NCBI GenBank assembly: GCA_002348345.1
Contig: DEAY01000313.1
Location: 1-6,857 of the forward strand
Length of the DNA: 6,857 nt
DNA from: Verrucomicrobia bacterium UBA2970
GTDB lineage: Bacteria; Verrucomicrobiota; Verrucomicrobiia; Limisphaerales; AAA164-E04
Direction of reading: 5' to 3'
In this document: positions 1 to 6,458 of the stretch, piece after piece
Layout: each line of letters starts with the position of its first letter
How positions within the stretch are numbered: the stretch's first letter is position 1
The notes under the pieces: generated by a model
Told to the model about the DNA's origin: nothing
Seen by the model: only the letters and a program-made list of their open reading frames with translations
Database searches by the model: none
Translations under genes and position numbers: made by a program

Positions 1-1073
1 ATGGGATCAAACTTATGATCATGACAACGAGCACAGGTCACCGACAACCCCAGCACACCTCGTGAAACGACATCGATTCGATCGTCGATGATCTCGTGAT
101 GGAAAATGTTGAATCGGGCCCCAACCGTCAAGAACCCAAGGGCAGCGAGCGACTCGGGAGTCCGCCCGTTCAGCCGATCCGCGGCAATTTGCTGCCGCAC
201 AAACTCATCATACGGGAGATCCCGATTGAAGGCACCAATGACATAGTCCCGATAAGTATAAGCAAAGGGAAACTTGGTCTCGCCCGCGTCAACATACCCT
301 TTCGCGTCGGCATATCGCGCGACATCAAGCCAATGCCTTCCCCAACGCTCCCCATATTCCGGACGCGCCAACAAGGCATCCACCATTCGCCTCCATGCGT
401 CCGGTCTCTGATCTTGGACGAGAACCTCCCGTTCCGCCACGGTTGGTGGCAACCCGATCAGATCGAGAAAGGCTCGCCGGACCAAAGCGGGCCGATCGGC
501 CACGGAACTTGGCTGCCACCCCCTGGCTTCCAGACGAGCGAGAACAAAAAAATCCAAACCCACCTGCGGCCATTTCCCGTCTTTGACCGGTGGCAAGGGC
601 ACGGCTCGGACCGGAGCCGCCGCCCAGTGATCGGACCATCGTTCCGTCCTGGAATCCGTTTCCATCGGCATGGGGTCGTCCGGCCATGGGGCGCCTGATG
701 CCACCCACTTCTCCAACGCCGCCACTTGTGCCGCCCTCAAGGCCTCCTTTGGCGGCATCGCCAAGTCCTCATGCTGGCGACGAATGGCCTGAATCATCAG
801 ACTCGCCTCCGGATCCCCCGGAACAACCGCCGGTCCGGAATGCCCACCACGGAGGAGCCCCGTCCGGTGATTCACCCGGAAGCCCCCTTTGGCCTGATCG
901 CTCCCATGGCATTCGCCACAAATGCCCGCTAGGACGGGACGCACCCGTTCCTCAAAAAAATCAGCGGGGCCCTCAGCAAGAAGCGGCAAACCAAGGCTCA
1001 CCCCCCACAAAAACATGAAGGAGATCCTGCGGGACGGTCCGATGGGAGATGTTGATGCCCGTGGCCGAGGCAT
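1..1073 (-). CDS. Secreted PSC1-PSD1 (planctomycete cytochrome c plus DUF1549) protein, N-terminal part, cut by window edge
   Basis: The frame is open from an ATG at 1073 to the window edge, giving 357 residues with no break and no stop. Residues 1-35 look like a signal peptide: Arg-Arg at about 15-16, then a hydrophobic stretch from 19 to 32. A heme-type CGECHG motif (Cys52, Cys55, His56) sits in a PSC1 (PF07635-like) domain at about 38-120, which ends near the family-typical MPP and WVASGAPWP segments. The DUF1549/PSD1 domain follows from about 160, with FFVLARLEARG, RRAFLDLIGLPPT, RWGRHWLDVARYAD and finally CARCHDHKFDP (second CxxCH, Cys347/Cys350/His351). Complete family members are much longer and usually carry DUF1553 after this point, so most of the protein lies outside the window. 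Such proteins are exported and presumed to bind heme; their substrates are mostly unknown. A later ATG at 1016 also has an upstream AGGA, but it would drop the basic residues before the hydrophobic core, so 1073 is preferred. The gene follows the YqjF gene by 45 bp and is probably co-transcribed with it. Confidence 0.9.
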   Translation of the reverse strand, partial: MPRPRASTSPIGPSRRISFMFLWGVSLGLPLLAEGPADFFEERVRPVLAGICGECHGSDQAKGGFRVNHRTGLLRGGHSGPAVVPGDPEASLMIQAIRRQHEDLAMPPKEALRAAQVAALEKWVASGAPWPDDPMPMETDSRTERWSDHWAAAPVRAVPLPPVKDGKWPQVGLDFFVLARLEARGWQPSSVADRPALVRRAFLDLIGLPPTVAEREVLVQDQRPDAWRRMVDALLARPEYGERWGRHWLDVARYADAKGYVDAGETKFPFAYTYRDYVIGAFNRDLPYDEFVRQQIAADRLNGRTPESLAALGFLTVGARFNIFHHEIIDDRIDVVSRGVLGLSVTCARCHDHKFDP

Positions 1074-1080
1074 GCTGCCA

Positions 1081-1087
1081 TCCTCGC
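1081..1087 (-). promoter_or_regulatory. Ribosome binding site supporting the 1073 start
   Basis: On the minus strand GCGAGGA ends 7 nt before the ATG at 1073. It supports that start over the in-frame ATG at 1016, though the latter also has an AGGA 8 nt upstream, so the signal is not decisive alone. Confidence 0.5.
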
Positions 1088-1118
1088 TCACGGCTTCGCC
1101 AAAAGCAATCGAATGATT

Positions 1119-1850
1119 TTAAGGGACCTGTTGCAGCGGCCAGATCACGACATCAATCGATTCGGAATACAGAATCTCAGGATGCTGCGGTCCCACCGGG
1201 TAGGGCTCGAGATAGGTATTCTCCTGAAGATCAATCGTCGCCCACTCCAAAGGCCATTGCCGATGGTGAATCTCTCCCCGAAAAACCCGCCCCTTGGGAT
1301 CGCACGAATAGAGACAATATCGTTCCGTGGCCCAGCGGCCAAACGCACTCAATTCCGATACCGGCTCACCGGTGGAACGATACCGCGCGGAAAACCGTCG
1401 ATTCGGATGCTGAGCCTCGTAATGCACCCCCTCACGTTCGCGACGAATCGAAACAGCACCTCGATGGTAGGGGAGGTGAAAGAAACGGCGAGCGATCCAT
1501 ACCGCCAAGCGATCCGGCACATCCAGACTAAAAAACCACACCCCCGGTTTCCCCTCTACGGTGACATAGGTCCGAACATTGATCTCCGGAAAATCAGAGA
1601 CAGCGGCGAGCGGCGGAAACCCGCGAAGGGTCACCCCTTTCATGTCAAAGGGTACCAGTCCAATCCAAGCGGCTCCATCGAAGGTATCCAATTCGAGTCC
1701 CGGGGGAATGAGGGGGCGGATGCAATCCGCGGGGATCTCCCAGTGAAGAAATACAAGTTGCTGCCAGCTCTGCCGCCATCGCCAGGGTCGGTCGGGAAGC
1801 GGCCAGGGTCGATGGGCGGTCTCCGCTAACGCCGGATGATCATTCGCCAC
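1119..1850 (-). CDS. YqjF family protein (DUF2071)
   Basis: This is a complete 243-residue cytoplasmic-looking protein without signal peptide or membrane segments. It matches the YqjF/DUF2071 (PF09844) pattern along its length: an N-terminal WRQSWQQLVFLHWEIP segment (about 25-40), RPLIPPGLELDTFDG (45-59), WIGLVPFDM (62-70), FPEINVRTYV (87-96), PGVWFFSLD (102-110) and FFHLPYHRG (123-131). Length is usual for the family. The biochemical function is not established; the fold has been related to acetoacetate decarboxylase-like proteins, but no catalytic residue is assigned here. The start is a GTG at 1850. An in-frame TGA lies 30 nt upstream and no other usual start codon lies between, while AAAGGG just before the GTG is a closely spaced, weak ribosome site. 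It is 92 bp downstream of the DUF4198 gene with no convincing terminator between, and 45 bp upstream of the PSC1-PSD1 gene. Confidence 0.88.
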   Translation of the reverse strand: MANDHPALAETAHRPWPLPDRPWRWRQSWQQLVFLHWEIPADCIRPLIPPGLELDTFDGAAWIGLVPFDMKGVTLRGFPPLAAVSDFPEINVRTYVTVEGKPGVWFFSLDVPDRLAVWIARRFFHLPYHRGAVSIRREREGVHYEAQHPNRRFSARYRSTGEPVSELSAFGRWATERYCLYSCDPKGRVFRGEIHHRQWPLEWATIDLQENTYLEPYPVGPQHPEILYSESIDVVIWPLQQVP

Positions 1851-1942
1851 GACCCTTTCAATTAAGGGGGGGAGTCCTCAAAATCAAGCGGGAAAAACCC
1901 CATCAGAAAAAGAGGACAACCCAGGAGAGGAGTCGTCGTCCA

Positions 1943-2776
1943 TCATTGCGCCTCGATCTCAAAGGTCAACGAGGCCCAATAACTTTCCCAATCGGCATCA
2001 GGAACATCGTCCTCCAACGGTTCAATCCACACGGCGTTGAGCATCCACCGCCCCTCCCAGGCCAGGGGAATCCGGGCATACCCATCCCCATCCGTACGGA
2101 CCAGGACCGGATCTTGCCCCCCTTTCAAGGCAAATCCCTTGACCATCACGCCGGGGATCGGGAGCCCTTCCTGCAAAACCCTCACCACCAGAGTCGACCC
2201 CGTCCGCAACCGAAAGGGATTGGTGATGGCGACGATCTCAAGCGGCAATCCGAGCACCCGATCCGATCCATTCCGATCACCCACCTGGACCAAACTCTTG
2301 GCAAAACGAAGATAGCGTTCCCTGCCGACTTCCTTTTCGCCGCCCGTCGAGCGACGAATCGAGAGCGCGTCATCCAACCCCTCATCGTTCAGATATTTCT
2401 GAAACCGATCCGCTGGAAGCGTGTTGAGAAGGGGTTGACTCAGATAACGGAAAACATGGAGCCCCGACCTTTGGGTCCGGTAACGGCCGGTGGGAAACCG
2501 ATTCCTTTTTCCTCCCACATCGAAATGGCCCTGACCGTCATAGACTCGAAACTCGGATAGATGATCCGAACGACGGCGCAATGATTTCACCTGTTCCCCG
2601 TGGCCAATCATGGCGTTGAGCTCGATCGAATCCCCCTCGGAGGCGCGATGCGTCGAGGGTGCCAACCAGAACTCGTGAGCTACGGTTTCAAGCGCCTGCG
2701 CACTCCAGGCCAACAAAAAACATCGCATCAGCCATCGGCATGTCGTCCGGGATCGGAGGCGAGATTGCACACTCAT
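1943..2776 (-). CDS. Secreted DUF4198 domain protein
   Basis: This is a complete 277-residue protein. The N-terminus has several Arg residues (6, 8, 10, 14, 18) followed by a hydrophobic run at about 15-28, consistent with a signal peptide cleaved after Ala28 or Ala33. The mature part opens with HEFWLAPS (34-41), the hallmark start of DUF4198 (PF10670). Further family features are a Gly-rich beta region (50-115), LPADRFQKYLNDEGL (120-134), the RERYLRFAKSLVQVG segment (152-166), LGLPLEIV (175-182), a carboxypeptidase-regulatory-like beta sandwich at about 185-250 with VRTDGDGYARIPL, and a C-terminal ADWESYWASLTFE (261-273). DUF4198 proteins are periplasmic or extracellular; some accompany nickel or cobalt transporters (NikM/CbiK-like naming), but no transporter gene is present here, so a metal role is only a possibility. 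It is separated from guaA by 309 bp with a terminator-like hairpin. Confidence 0.9.
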   Translation of the reverse strand: MSVQSRLRSRTTCRWLMRCFLLAWSAQALETVAHEFWLAPSTHRASEGDSIELNAMIGHGEQVKSLRRRSDHLSEFRVYDGQGHFDVGGKRNRFPTGRYRTQRSGLHVFRYLSQPLLNTLPADRFQKYLNDEGLDDALSIRRSTGGEKEVGRERYLRFAKSLVQVGDRNGSDRVLGLPLEIVAITNPFRLRTGSTLVVRVLQEGLPIPGVMVKGFALKGGQDPVLVRTDGDGYARIPLAWEGRWMLNAVWIEPLEDDVPDADWESYWASLTFEIEAQ

Positions 2777-2784
2777 GGGGTTAG

Positions 2785-2789
2785 CCTTC
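2785..2789 (-). promoter_or_regulatory. Ribosome binding site of the DUF4198 gene
   Basis: GAAGG on the minus strand lies 8 nt before the ATG at 2776. This good spacing supports that start, which also gives the complete signal peptide. Confidence 0.55.
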
Positions 2790-2814
2790 GAGCACGCTGA
2801 AGAAGAAGCAATCC

Positions 2815-2845
2815 AAAAAAAAGGCGGGACCCGTTTTCTCGGCCC
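2815..2845 (-). terminator. Candidate intrinsic terminator or attenuator before the DUF4198 gene
   Basis: Read on the minus strand, GGGCCG (2845-2840) can pair with CGG plus CCC (2833-2826) around an AGAAAA loop, leaving a 2-nt GT bulge, for six G-C pairs. After the stem come GCC and a run of eight T (2822-2815). The bulge and the 3-nt gap before the T run make it less than ideal. It ends 38 nt before the DUF4198 start codon, so it could end the guaA transcript or act as an attenuator in the DUF4198 leader. Confidence 0.45.
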
Positions 2846-3060
2846 TCAACCGGACACAATTGACGATCCACCATCCCACCCAATCGCAGGGTCGTCGGCG
2901 CTCTGATCCCAGGCTCTCAGCGTCGACTTCCAGGCCTCATGTCAAGATGGGGCGCAACACTCCACTCAGGGCCGATCCTCATCCCTCGGAGCAGACCACC
3001 CACTCGTGACCGTCCGCAATAGGGCGGGAAGGCCTCCTGGCAGAGGGAAAGAGGGATGAT

Positions 3061-3081
3061 CGGGGGATTGCCTGCCCCCCG
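3061..3081 (-). other. GC-rich hairpin just after the guaA stop
   Basis: CGGGGG and CCCCCG form a perfect 6-bp stem with a 9-nt loop, beginning 4 nt after the guaA stop codon. No T run follows, only a pyrimidine-rich stretch, so it is more likely an mRNA 3'-end stabilising hairpin or a weak, possibly Rho-assisted, end than a classical intrinsic terminator. Confidence 0.35.
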
Positions 3082-3085
3082 GCGT

Positions 3086-4624
3086 TTACTCCCACTCGAT
3101 GGTCGCGGGCGGCTTGCTTGAAATATCGAGGCAAACCCGGTTGGCCCCATCCACCTCGTTGATGATTCGATTCGACATGCGCTCCAGTAAATCATAGGGA
3201 AGCTTGACCCAATCCGCCGTCATCCCGTCCTTTGAATCGACCACCCGAACCGCGACCGTGTACTCATAGGTCCGCTCATCCCCCATCACCCCCACACTCT
3301 TCACCGGAAGCAACACGGCGAAACTCTGCCATACTCGATAGTACCAATCGTTGGCCTTCATTTCCTGCACCACAATGGCATCGGCCTCCCGCAGAATCCG
3401 CAACCGCTCCTTGGTCACATCGCCCAAGATTCGCACCGCCAAACCAGGTCCGGGAAAAGGCTGGCGGTAAACCACCTCCTTCGGCAAGCCGAGTTCCGCC
3501 CCCAACAACCGCACTTCGTCCTTGAACAGGCATTTCAAGGGTTCGAGCAACTCGAACTTCATGGTTTTCGGCAACCCACCGACATTGTGGTGGCTCTTGA
3601 TGAGGGCGGCCGGATTACCGGCAATGGGTACTGATTCGATCACATCGGGGTAAAGCGTACCTTGAGCGAGAAACTTGGCCTTGCCCGCCCTCTTTGTGGC
3701 CGATTGAAAGACTTTGATGAAGGTGCCTCCGATAATCTTTCGCTTTCGCTCGGGACGACGCACTCCCTTCAGCTTGCGGAGAAACTCCGCCGAGGCATTC
3801 TCGACCTGGAGCCGCATCTCGAAGTTACGACCAAAGAGATCCTTGACGGCTTCCACCTCCCGAGCCCGAAGCAGTCCGTTGTTCACGAAAATACAGGTCA
3901 ATTGCCGTCCCACCGCTCGGTGAATGAGAGCGGCGGCCACACTGGAATCCACGCCACCGCTCAACCCTAGAATGACCCGTTCCTCACCCACCGTTTCCCG
4001 GATCTCATCCACCGCTTGATCCACGTAGTTCCGCATCGTCCACCGTTTCCCACAGCCACACACTCGATAAACGAAGTTCTCGATCAACTGCTTCCCTTTC
4101 GGCGTGTGCACCACCTCGGGATGAAACTGCAAGCCAAACATCTCTCGATCGAGATTCTGGACCACCGCGAAGTCGGAGTTTTCCGTCGTCGCAACGGAGA
4201 CGAACCCTCGCGGTGCTTTGGTCAGCTTATCCGAATGGGAGTTCCAAACCTGCATCGACTTCGGCAACCCCCGAAAGAGGGGAGACGATTTTTTGACCCT
4301 CAGCGTCCCCTTGCCATACTCACGCTTGAGTCCCCTCTCAATGCTCCCCCCTAAAAAATGGCCCAGGATCTGAAGCCCGTAACAAATGCCCAGAATGGGA
4401 ACACCGAGATTCAATACCTTTCGATCCGGCTTGGGAGAATCCTTGGCGTAAATACTGGAGGGCCCACCCGAAAGGATAATTCCAGTGGGCGCGATCTTTT
4501 TGATTTCACGAGCCGGGGTGTCATAAGGCAGGATCGTCGAGTAAACCGAGCACTCCCGGATTCGCCGAGCGATCACCTGGGTATACTGCGAACCAAAATC
4601 AAGAATTACGATTTGTTCGTTCAT
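3086..4624 (-). CDS. guaA: GMP synthase (glutamine-hydrolysing)
   Basis: This 512-residue cytoplasmic enzyme converts XMP, ATP and glutamine to GMP, the last step of guanine nucleotide synthesis. The class I glutamine amidotransferase domain covers about 4-188, starting IVILDFGSQYTQ, with oxyanion-strand LSGGPSSIY (51-59) and the catalytic triad Cys81 (GICYGLQ), His168 and Glu170 (FHPE). The ATP pyrophosphatase domain starts near 195 with WTMRNYV and carries the P-loop SGGVDSS (222-228), then GTLYPDVIES (about 322-331) and KSHHNVGGLP (about 343-352). The dimerisation domain begins around FPGPGLAVRILG (390) and ends in the family-typical KPPATIEWE. Length is slightly below the roughly 525 of E. 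coli GuaA. The frame stays open 45 codons further upstream, but homology begins exactly at the ATG at 4624 and the extra part overlaps the preceding gene; the ribosome site is weak. Asn248 stands in FVNNGLLR where Asp is usual. It follows the lipoprotein gene by 89 bp; guaB is not in view. Confidence 0.98.
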   Translation of the reverse strand: MNEQIVILDFGSQYTQVIARRIRECSVYSTILPYDTPAREIKKIAPTGIILSGGPSSIYAKDSPKPDRKVLNLGVPILGICYGLQILGHFLGGSIERGLKREYGKGTLRVKKSSPLFRGLPKSMQVWNSHSDKLTKAPRGFVSVATTENSDFAVVQNLDREMFGLQFHPEVVHTPKGKQLIENFVYRVCGCGKRWTMRNYVDQAVDEIRETVGEERVILGLSGGVDSSVAAALIHRAVGRQLTCIFVNNGLLRAREVEAVKDLFGRNFEMRLQVENASAEFLRKLKGVRRPERKRKIIGGTFIKVFQSATKRAGKAKFLAQGTLYPDVIESVPIAGNPAALIKSHHNVGGLPKTMKFELLEPLKCLFKDEVRLLGAELGLPKEVVYRQPFPGPGLAVRILGDVTKERLRILREADAIVVQEMKANDWYYRVWQSFAVLLPVKSVGVMGDERTYEYTVAVRVVDSKDGMTADWVKLPYDLLERMSNRIINEVDGANRVCLDISSKPPATIEWE

Positions 4625-4713
4625 GACTTGGAAAGCCGAACCTTGTGCCTCTTCCCAACGGGTTTGACGAGAAAAATCGGAGGGAAAAACGTGTCCTCGC
4701 AACCCGACGCCAC

Positions 4714-5163
4714 TTAACGCCGACCGCCTCCTGCGTTCCCCTCCGGAGCCGGAAGCCACTGCACCTGCCCCGTCCGCCGATCGTAGTGAAGCACGAAGGC
4801 CTTGGGCACTTCGGGAAGCCGCGGGAGGTAGCCGCTTCCCACCAGCTCGTTGAGGTCGTTCGGATGACGATCTTCCATCACCCTGAACTGCTGAATCGCT
4901 TGCTGAAGCCCCGCCAATGCCAAGCGGCTGGCCGACGATTTCTGAGCTTGATTCACCGCACCCAGGTAGTCCGCAGGGGCGGTCAACGGACTGCCCTCGG
5001 CCGCTTCCTCAGCATCCGCAGCGTCCGATTGAGAATCCCGCCCCCCGTCATCGGAACCTTGCCCACACCCACCAACCAGGAGACATACCCCGATCGCGCA
5101 TCCGATCCCCCACCGCGCTGGAACCCCGAACCTGAAGGACTTGAATCGCCAATCTCGATTCAT
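4714..5163 (-). CDS. Small lipoprotein with pseudopilin-like C-terminal region
   Basis: I do not recognise a named family for this 149-residue protein. The N-terminus is basic, then hydrophobic (about 19-31), ending in a lipobox LVGGC with Cys33 as lipidation site. Residues 34-60 are an Asp, Glu, Ser and Gly-rich linker. A helix follows (about 72-98, LALAGLQQAIQQF), and then a compact segment with HPNDLNELVGSGYLPRLPE (100-118) and HYDRRTGQVQWLP (126-138). That order resembles the C-terminal part of type II secretion pseudopilin-like proteins in Verrucomicrobiota, but the prepilin leader is absent and a lipoprotein signal takes its place; this likeness is my inference. It is probably anchored to a membrane facing the periplasm. 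It lies 65 bp after the DUF819 gene, with a terminator candidate between, and 89 bp before guaA, so it may be the first gene of a guaA transcript. The ATG at 5163 has only a weak ribosome site but gives the complete signal. Confidence 0.75.
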   Translation of the reverse strand: MNRDWRFKSFRFGVPARWGIGCAIGVCLLVGGCGQGSDDGGRDSQSDAADAEEAAEGSPLTAPADYLGAVNQAQKSSASRLALAGLQQAIQQFRVMEDRHPNDLNELVGSGYLPRLPEVPKAFVLHYDRRTGQVQWLPAPEGNAGGGRR

Positions 5164-5208
5164 GACCGTCGTTCTAACACGGATCGAAAAGTTCTCACGG
5201 CTTAATTC

Positions 5209-5238
5209 AAAAAAAGATGCAACCCGACCTATCGCATC
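5209..5238 (-). terminator. Candidate intrinsic terminator of the DUF819 unit
   Basis: On the minus strand GATGCGA (5238-5232) pairs with TTGCATC (5222-5216), giving a 7-bp stem with one G-U pair around a 9-nt loop, followed immediately by seven T (5215-5209). The left arm is made from the last codons of the DUF819 gene and its TAG stop falls at the start of the loop. The structure separates the DUF819 gene from the lipoprotein and guaA. Confidence 0.6.
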
Positions 5239-6434
5239 ATCAGTTCAATCACTAGGATCCCCATTGGCGTCCCGACGACATATCCCCAAATCCCGACGAG
5301 CAACCCCGGCAGAATCAGGCGCCGCCAACCCGAGCCAATCGCGATCGCCGCAGCGGTGGGTGCCCCCCCCAAATTGGCGTTCACCGCCACGACCATCTCT
5401 TCCAGGTTCAATCTCAGCCACTTGCCTACAACGAGGGTCACCGCAAGGTTGGTGAGGGCAATGATTCCACAAAACACAAAAAAGAGCGGGGCCCGCGTTA
5501 GAACGCTCATCAGGTCAGCTGGAAGTCCCAGGGTAAACAAGAAGACCATGAGCAGGTAAGCCCCGATCTCCTCGGGGCCATGAATCCGGTCCCCTTGACG
5601 AGGAAAGGCGGTCGCGACACTCACCGAGATCAAGGTCATGATGACAAACTTGTTGGTGCACAGGATATAAAGCAGTTGAATCCATAACCGGGATTGGGAG
5701 ACATCCCCGAACAAAAACCGGACCCCTCGCACGCCCGCCTCGGCAAGCGCCACCACCATGAACGCATAGGCCAGCGAAAGGGCCAAATCCAGAAGTCCGA
5801 TCCCCTTTCGCTCCCAATGCAGCGCCGCCAGGTTTTCCTCCGGTCGCGATTCCTGAGAATGAGGATGCGGGAATCGCGCTCGAAACCAGGAACTCGCAGC
5901 CATCCACAACATCATCACAAACAGACCGGCCATGACGAAATTATCGGCGACGATAAGCGGGTTGGTGACCGACTCGCTGACCGAATAACTCTCCTTCATG
6001 GCCATGTAATTCACCCCGCCCCCGATATAGCTCGCCGTCATCAGTCCTGCCGCGGCGGCAATCTCCTCGGTCCCGATCGGCCCCCTGAGCGCATAGACGG
6101 CAAGCGTCGTCCCCAGGAGGGTACCAAGCGCGCTCAAGTGAAAGATCAAGAAGAGCCGACCTCCCGTGCCGATGATGTCGCGGCCATTGGCTCGAAAAAG
6201 CAGCAGCGGAATCGCCAGGGGCACCAACCAATCGCCCACCACATCATAAGCCGGGGAGGCGGAGGGCATGATTCTCAAATTGGTCAACGTCATGGCCATC
6301 AACAACGCCACGACTGGCCCGCTCAACCGTGCGGCCCAGCGGAACCGTTGTTCGACCCAGATCGCGGTGGCGGTCCCTGCGGCAATCACCGCCCAAAGCC
6401 ACCCGTGATTCTCCGGTGCAATCAGCGTTTCCAT
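5229..6434 (-). CDS. DUF819 family polytopic membrane protein (YjcL-like)
   Basis: This is a complete 401-residue inner-membrane protein with roughly ten or more hydrophobic segments (for example about 12-26, 37-55, 66-80, 93-116, 128-145, 160-182, 213-234, 251-275, 290-308, 316-337, 373-399). One hydrophilic cytoplasmic-looking loop lies at about 184-211. DUF819 (PF05684) hallmarks are visible: WLVPLAIPLLLF (69-80), IGGGVNYMAMKE (137-148), NPLIVADNF (158-166), NANLGGAPTAAAIA (352-365) and PGLLVGIWGYVVGT (376-389). The conserved small and polar residues in broken-helix-like positions suggest a transporter, possibly related to the cation/anion antiporter fold, but the substrate is not established. 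It starts 24 bp after the serine hydrolase-like gene, with GGGA just before the ATG, so the two are probably translated from one message. In related bacteria DUF819 genes can stand near serine hydrolases and dipeptide epimerases, as far as I recall; a role in peptide uptake is therefore a hypothesis. Confidence 0.9.
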   Translation of the reverse strand: METLIAPENHGWLWAVIAAGTATAIWVEQRFRWAARLSGPVVALLMAMTLTNLRIMPSASPAYDVVGDWLVPLAIPLLLFRANGRDIIGTGGRLFLIFHLSALGTLLGTTLAVYALRGPIGTEEIAAAAGLMTASYIGGGVNYMAMKESYSVSESVTNPLIVADNFVMAGLFVMMLWMAASSWFRARFPHPHSQESRPEENLAALHWERKGIGLLDLALSLAYAFMVVALAEAGVRGVRFLFGDVSQSRLWIQLLYILCTNKFVIMTLISVSVATAFPRQGDRIHGPEEIGAYLLMVFLFTLGLPADLMSVLTRAPLFFVFCGIIALTNLAVTLVVGKWLRLNLEEMVVAVNANLGGAPTAAAIAIGSGWRRLILPGLLVGIWGYVVGTPMGILVIELMMR

Positions 6435-6458
6435 AAGTCCCGACCCAATCTCAACCCC

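Larger units (their letters stand above)
2777..3085. other. Gene-free stretch between guaA and the DUF4198 gene
   Basis: I see no convincing coding frame on either strand in these 309 bp; the small frames that touch it run mainly out of the flanking genes. It contains a GC-rich hairpin directly after guaA, a terminator-like hairpin with a T8 run near the DUF4198 start, and a TTGACA hexamer (2945-2940, minus strand) without a matching -10 box. I looked for the cobalamin and nickel-cobalt riboswitch hallmarks that might be expected near DUF4198 and did not recognise them. Confidence 0.6.

Noticed and set aside
96..698. Long open frame on the plus strand (200 codons)
   Set aside because: It lies antisense to the PSC1-PSD1 gene, whose translation shows clear domains; the plus-strand product is Pro and Arg-rich without any recognisable motif.
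325..708. Minus-strand open frame of 127 codons inside the PSC1-PSD1 gene
   Set aside because: It is in a different frame from the domain-bearing one and is a low-complexity Gly and Arg-rich shadow.
1113..1829. Plus-strand open frame of 238 codons
   Set aside because: It mirrors the YqjF gene almost exactly and its product shows no family features; a GC-driven shadow.
1851..1942. Possible terminator after the DUF4198 gene
   Set aside because: T-rich patches and a GGGGTTTTTCCC element occur, but I could find no stem of useful length followed by a T run.
2917..2945. TTGACA hexamer as a promoter for the DUF4198 gene
   Set aside because: At 17-nt spacing the -10 position reads CGCTGA, a poor match, so it is probably chance.
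2777..3085. Cobalamin or nickel-cobalt riboswitch before the DUF4198 gene
   Set aside because: The conserved core sequences of these riboswitches were not seen on the minus strand.
4625..4759. N-terminal extension of guaA by 45 codons
   Set aside because: The extension overlaps the lipoprotein gene end, has no GuaA similarity, and family homology begins at the ATG at 4624.
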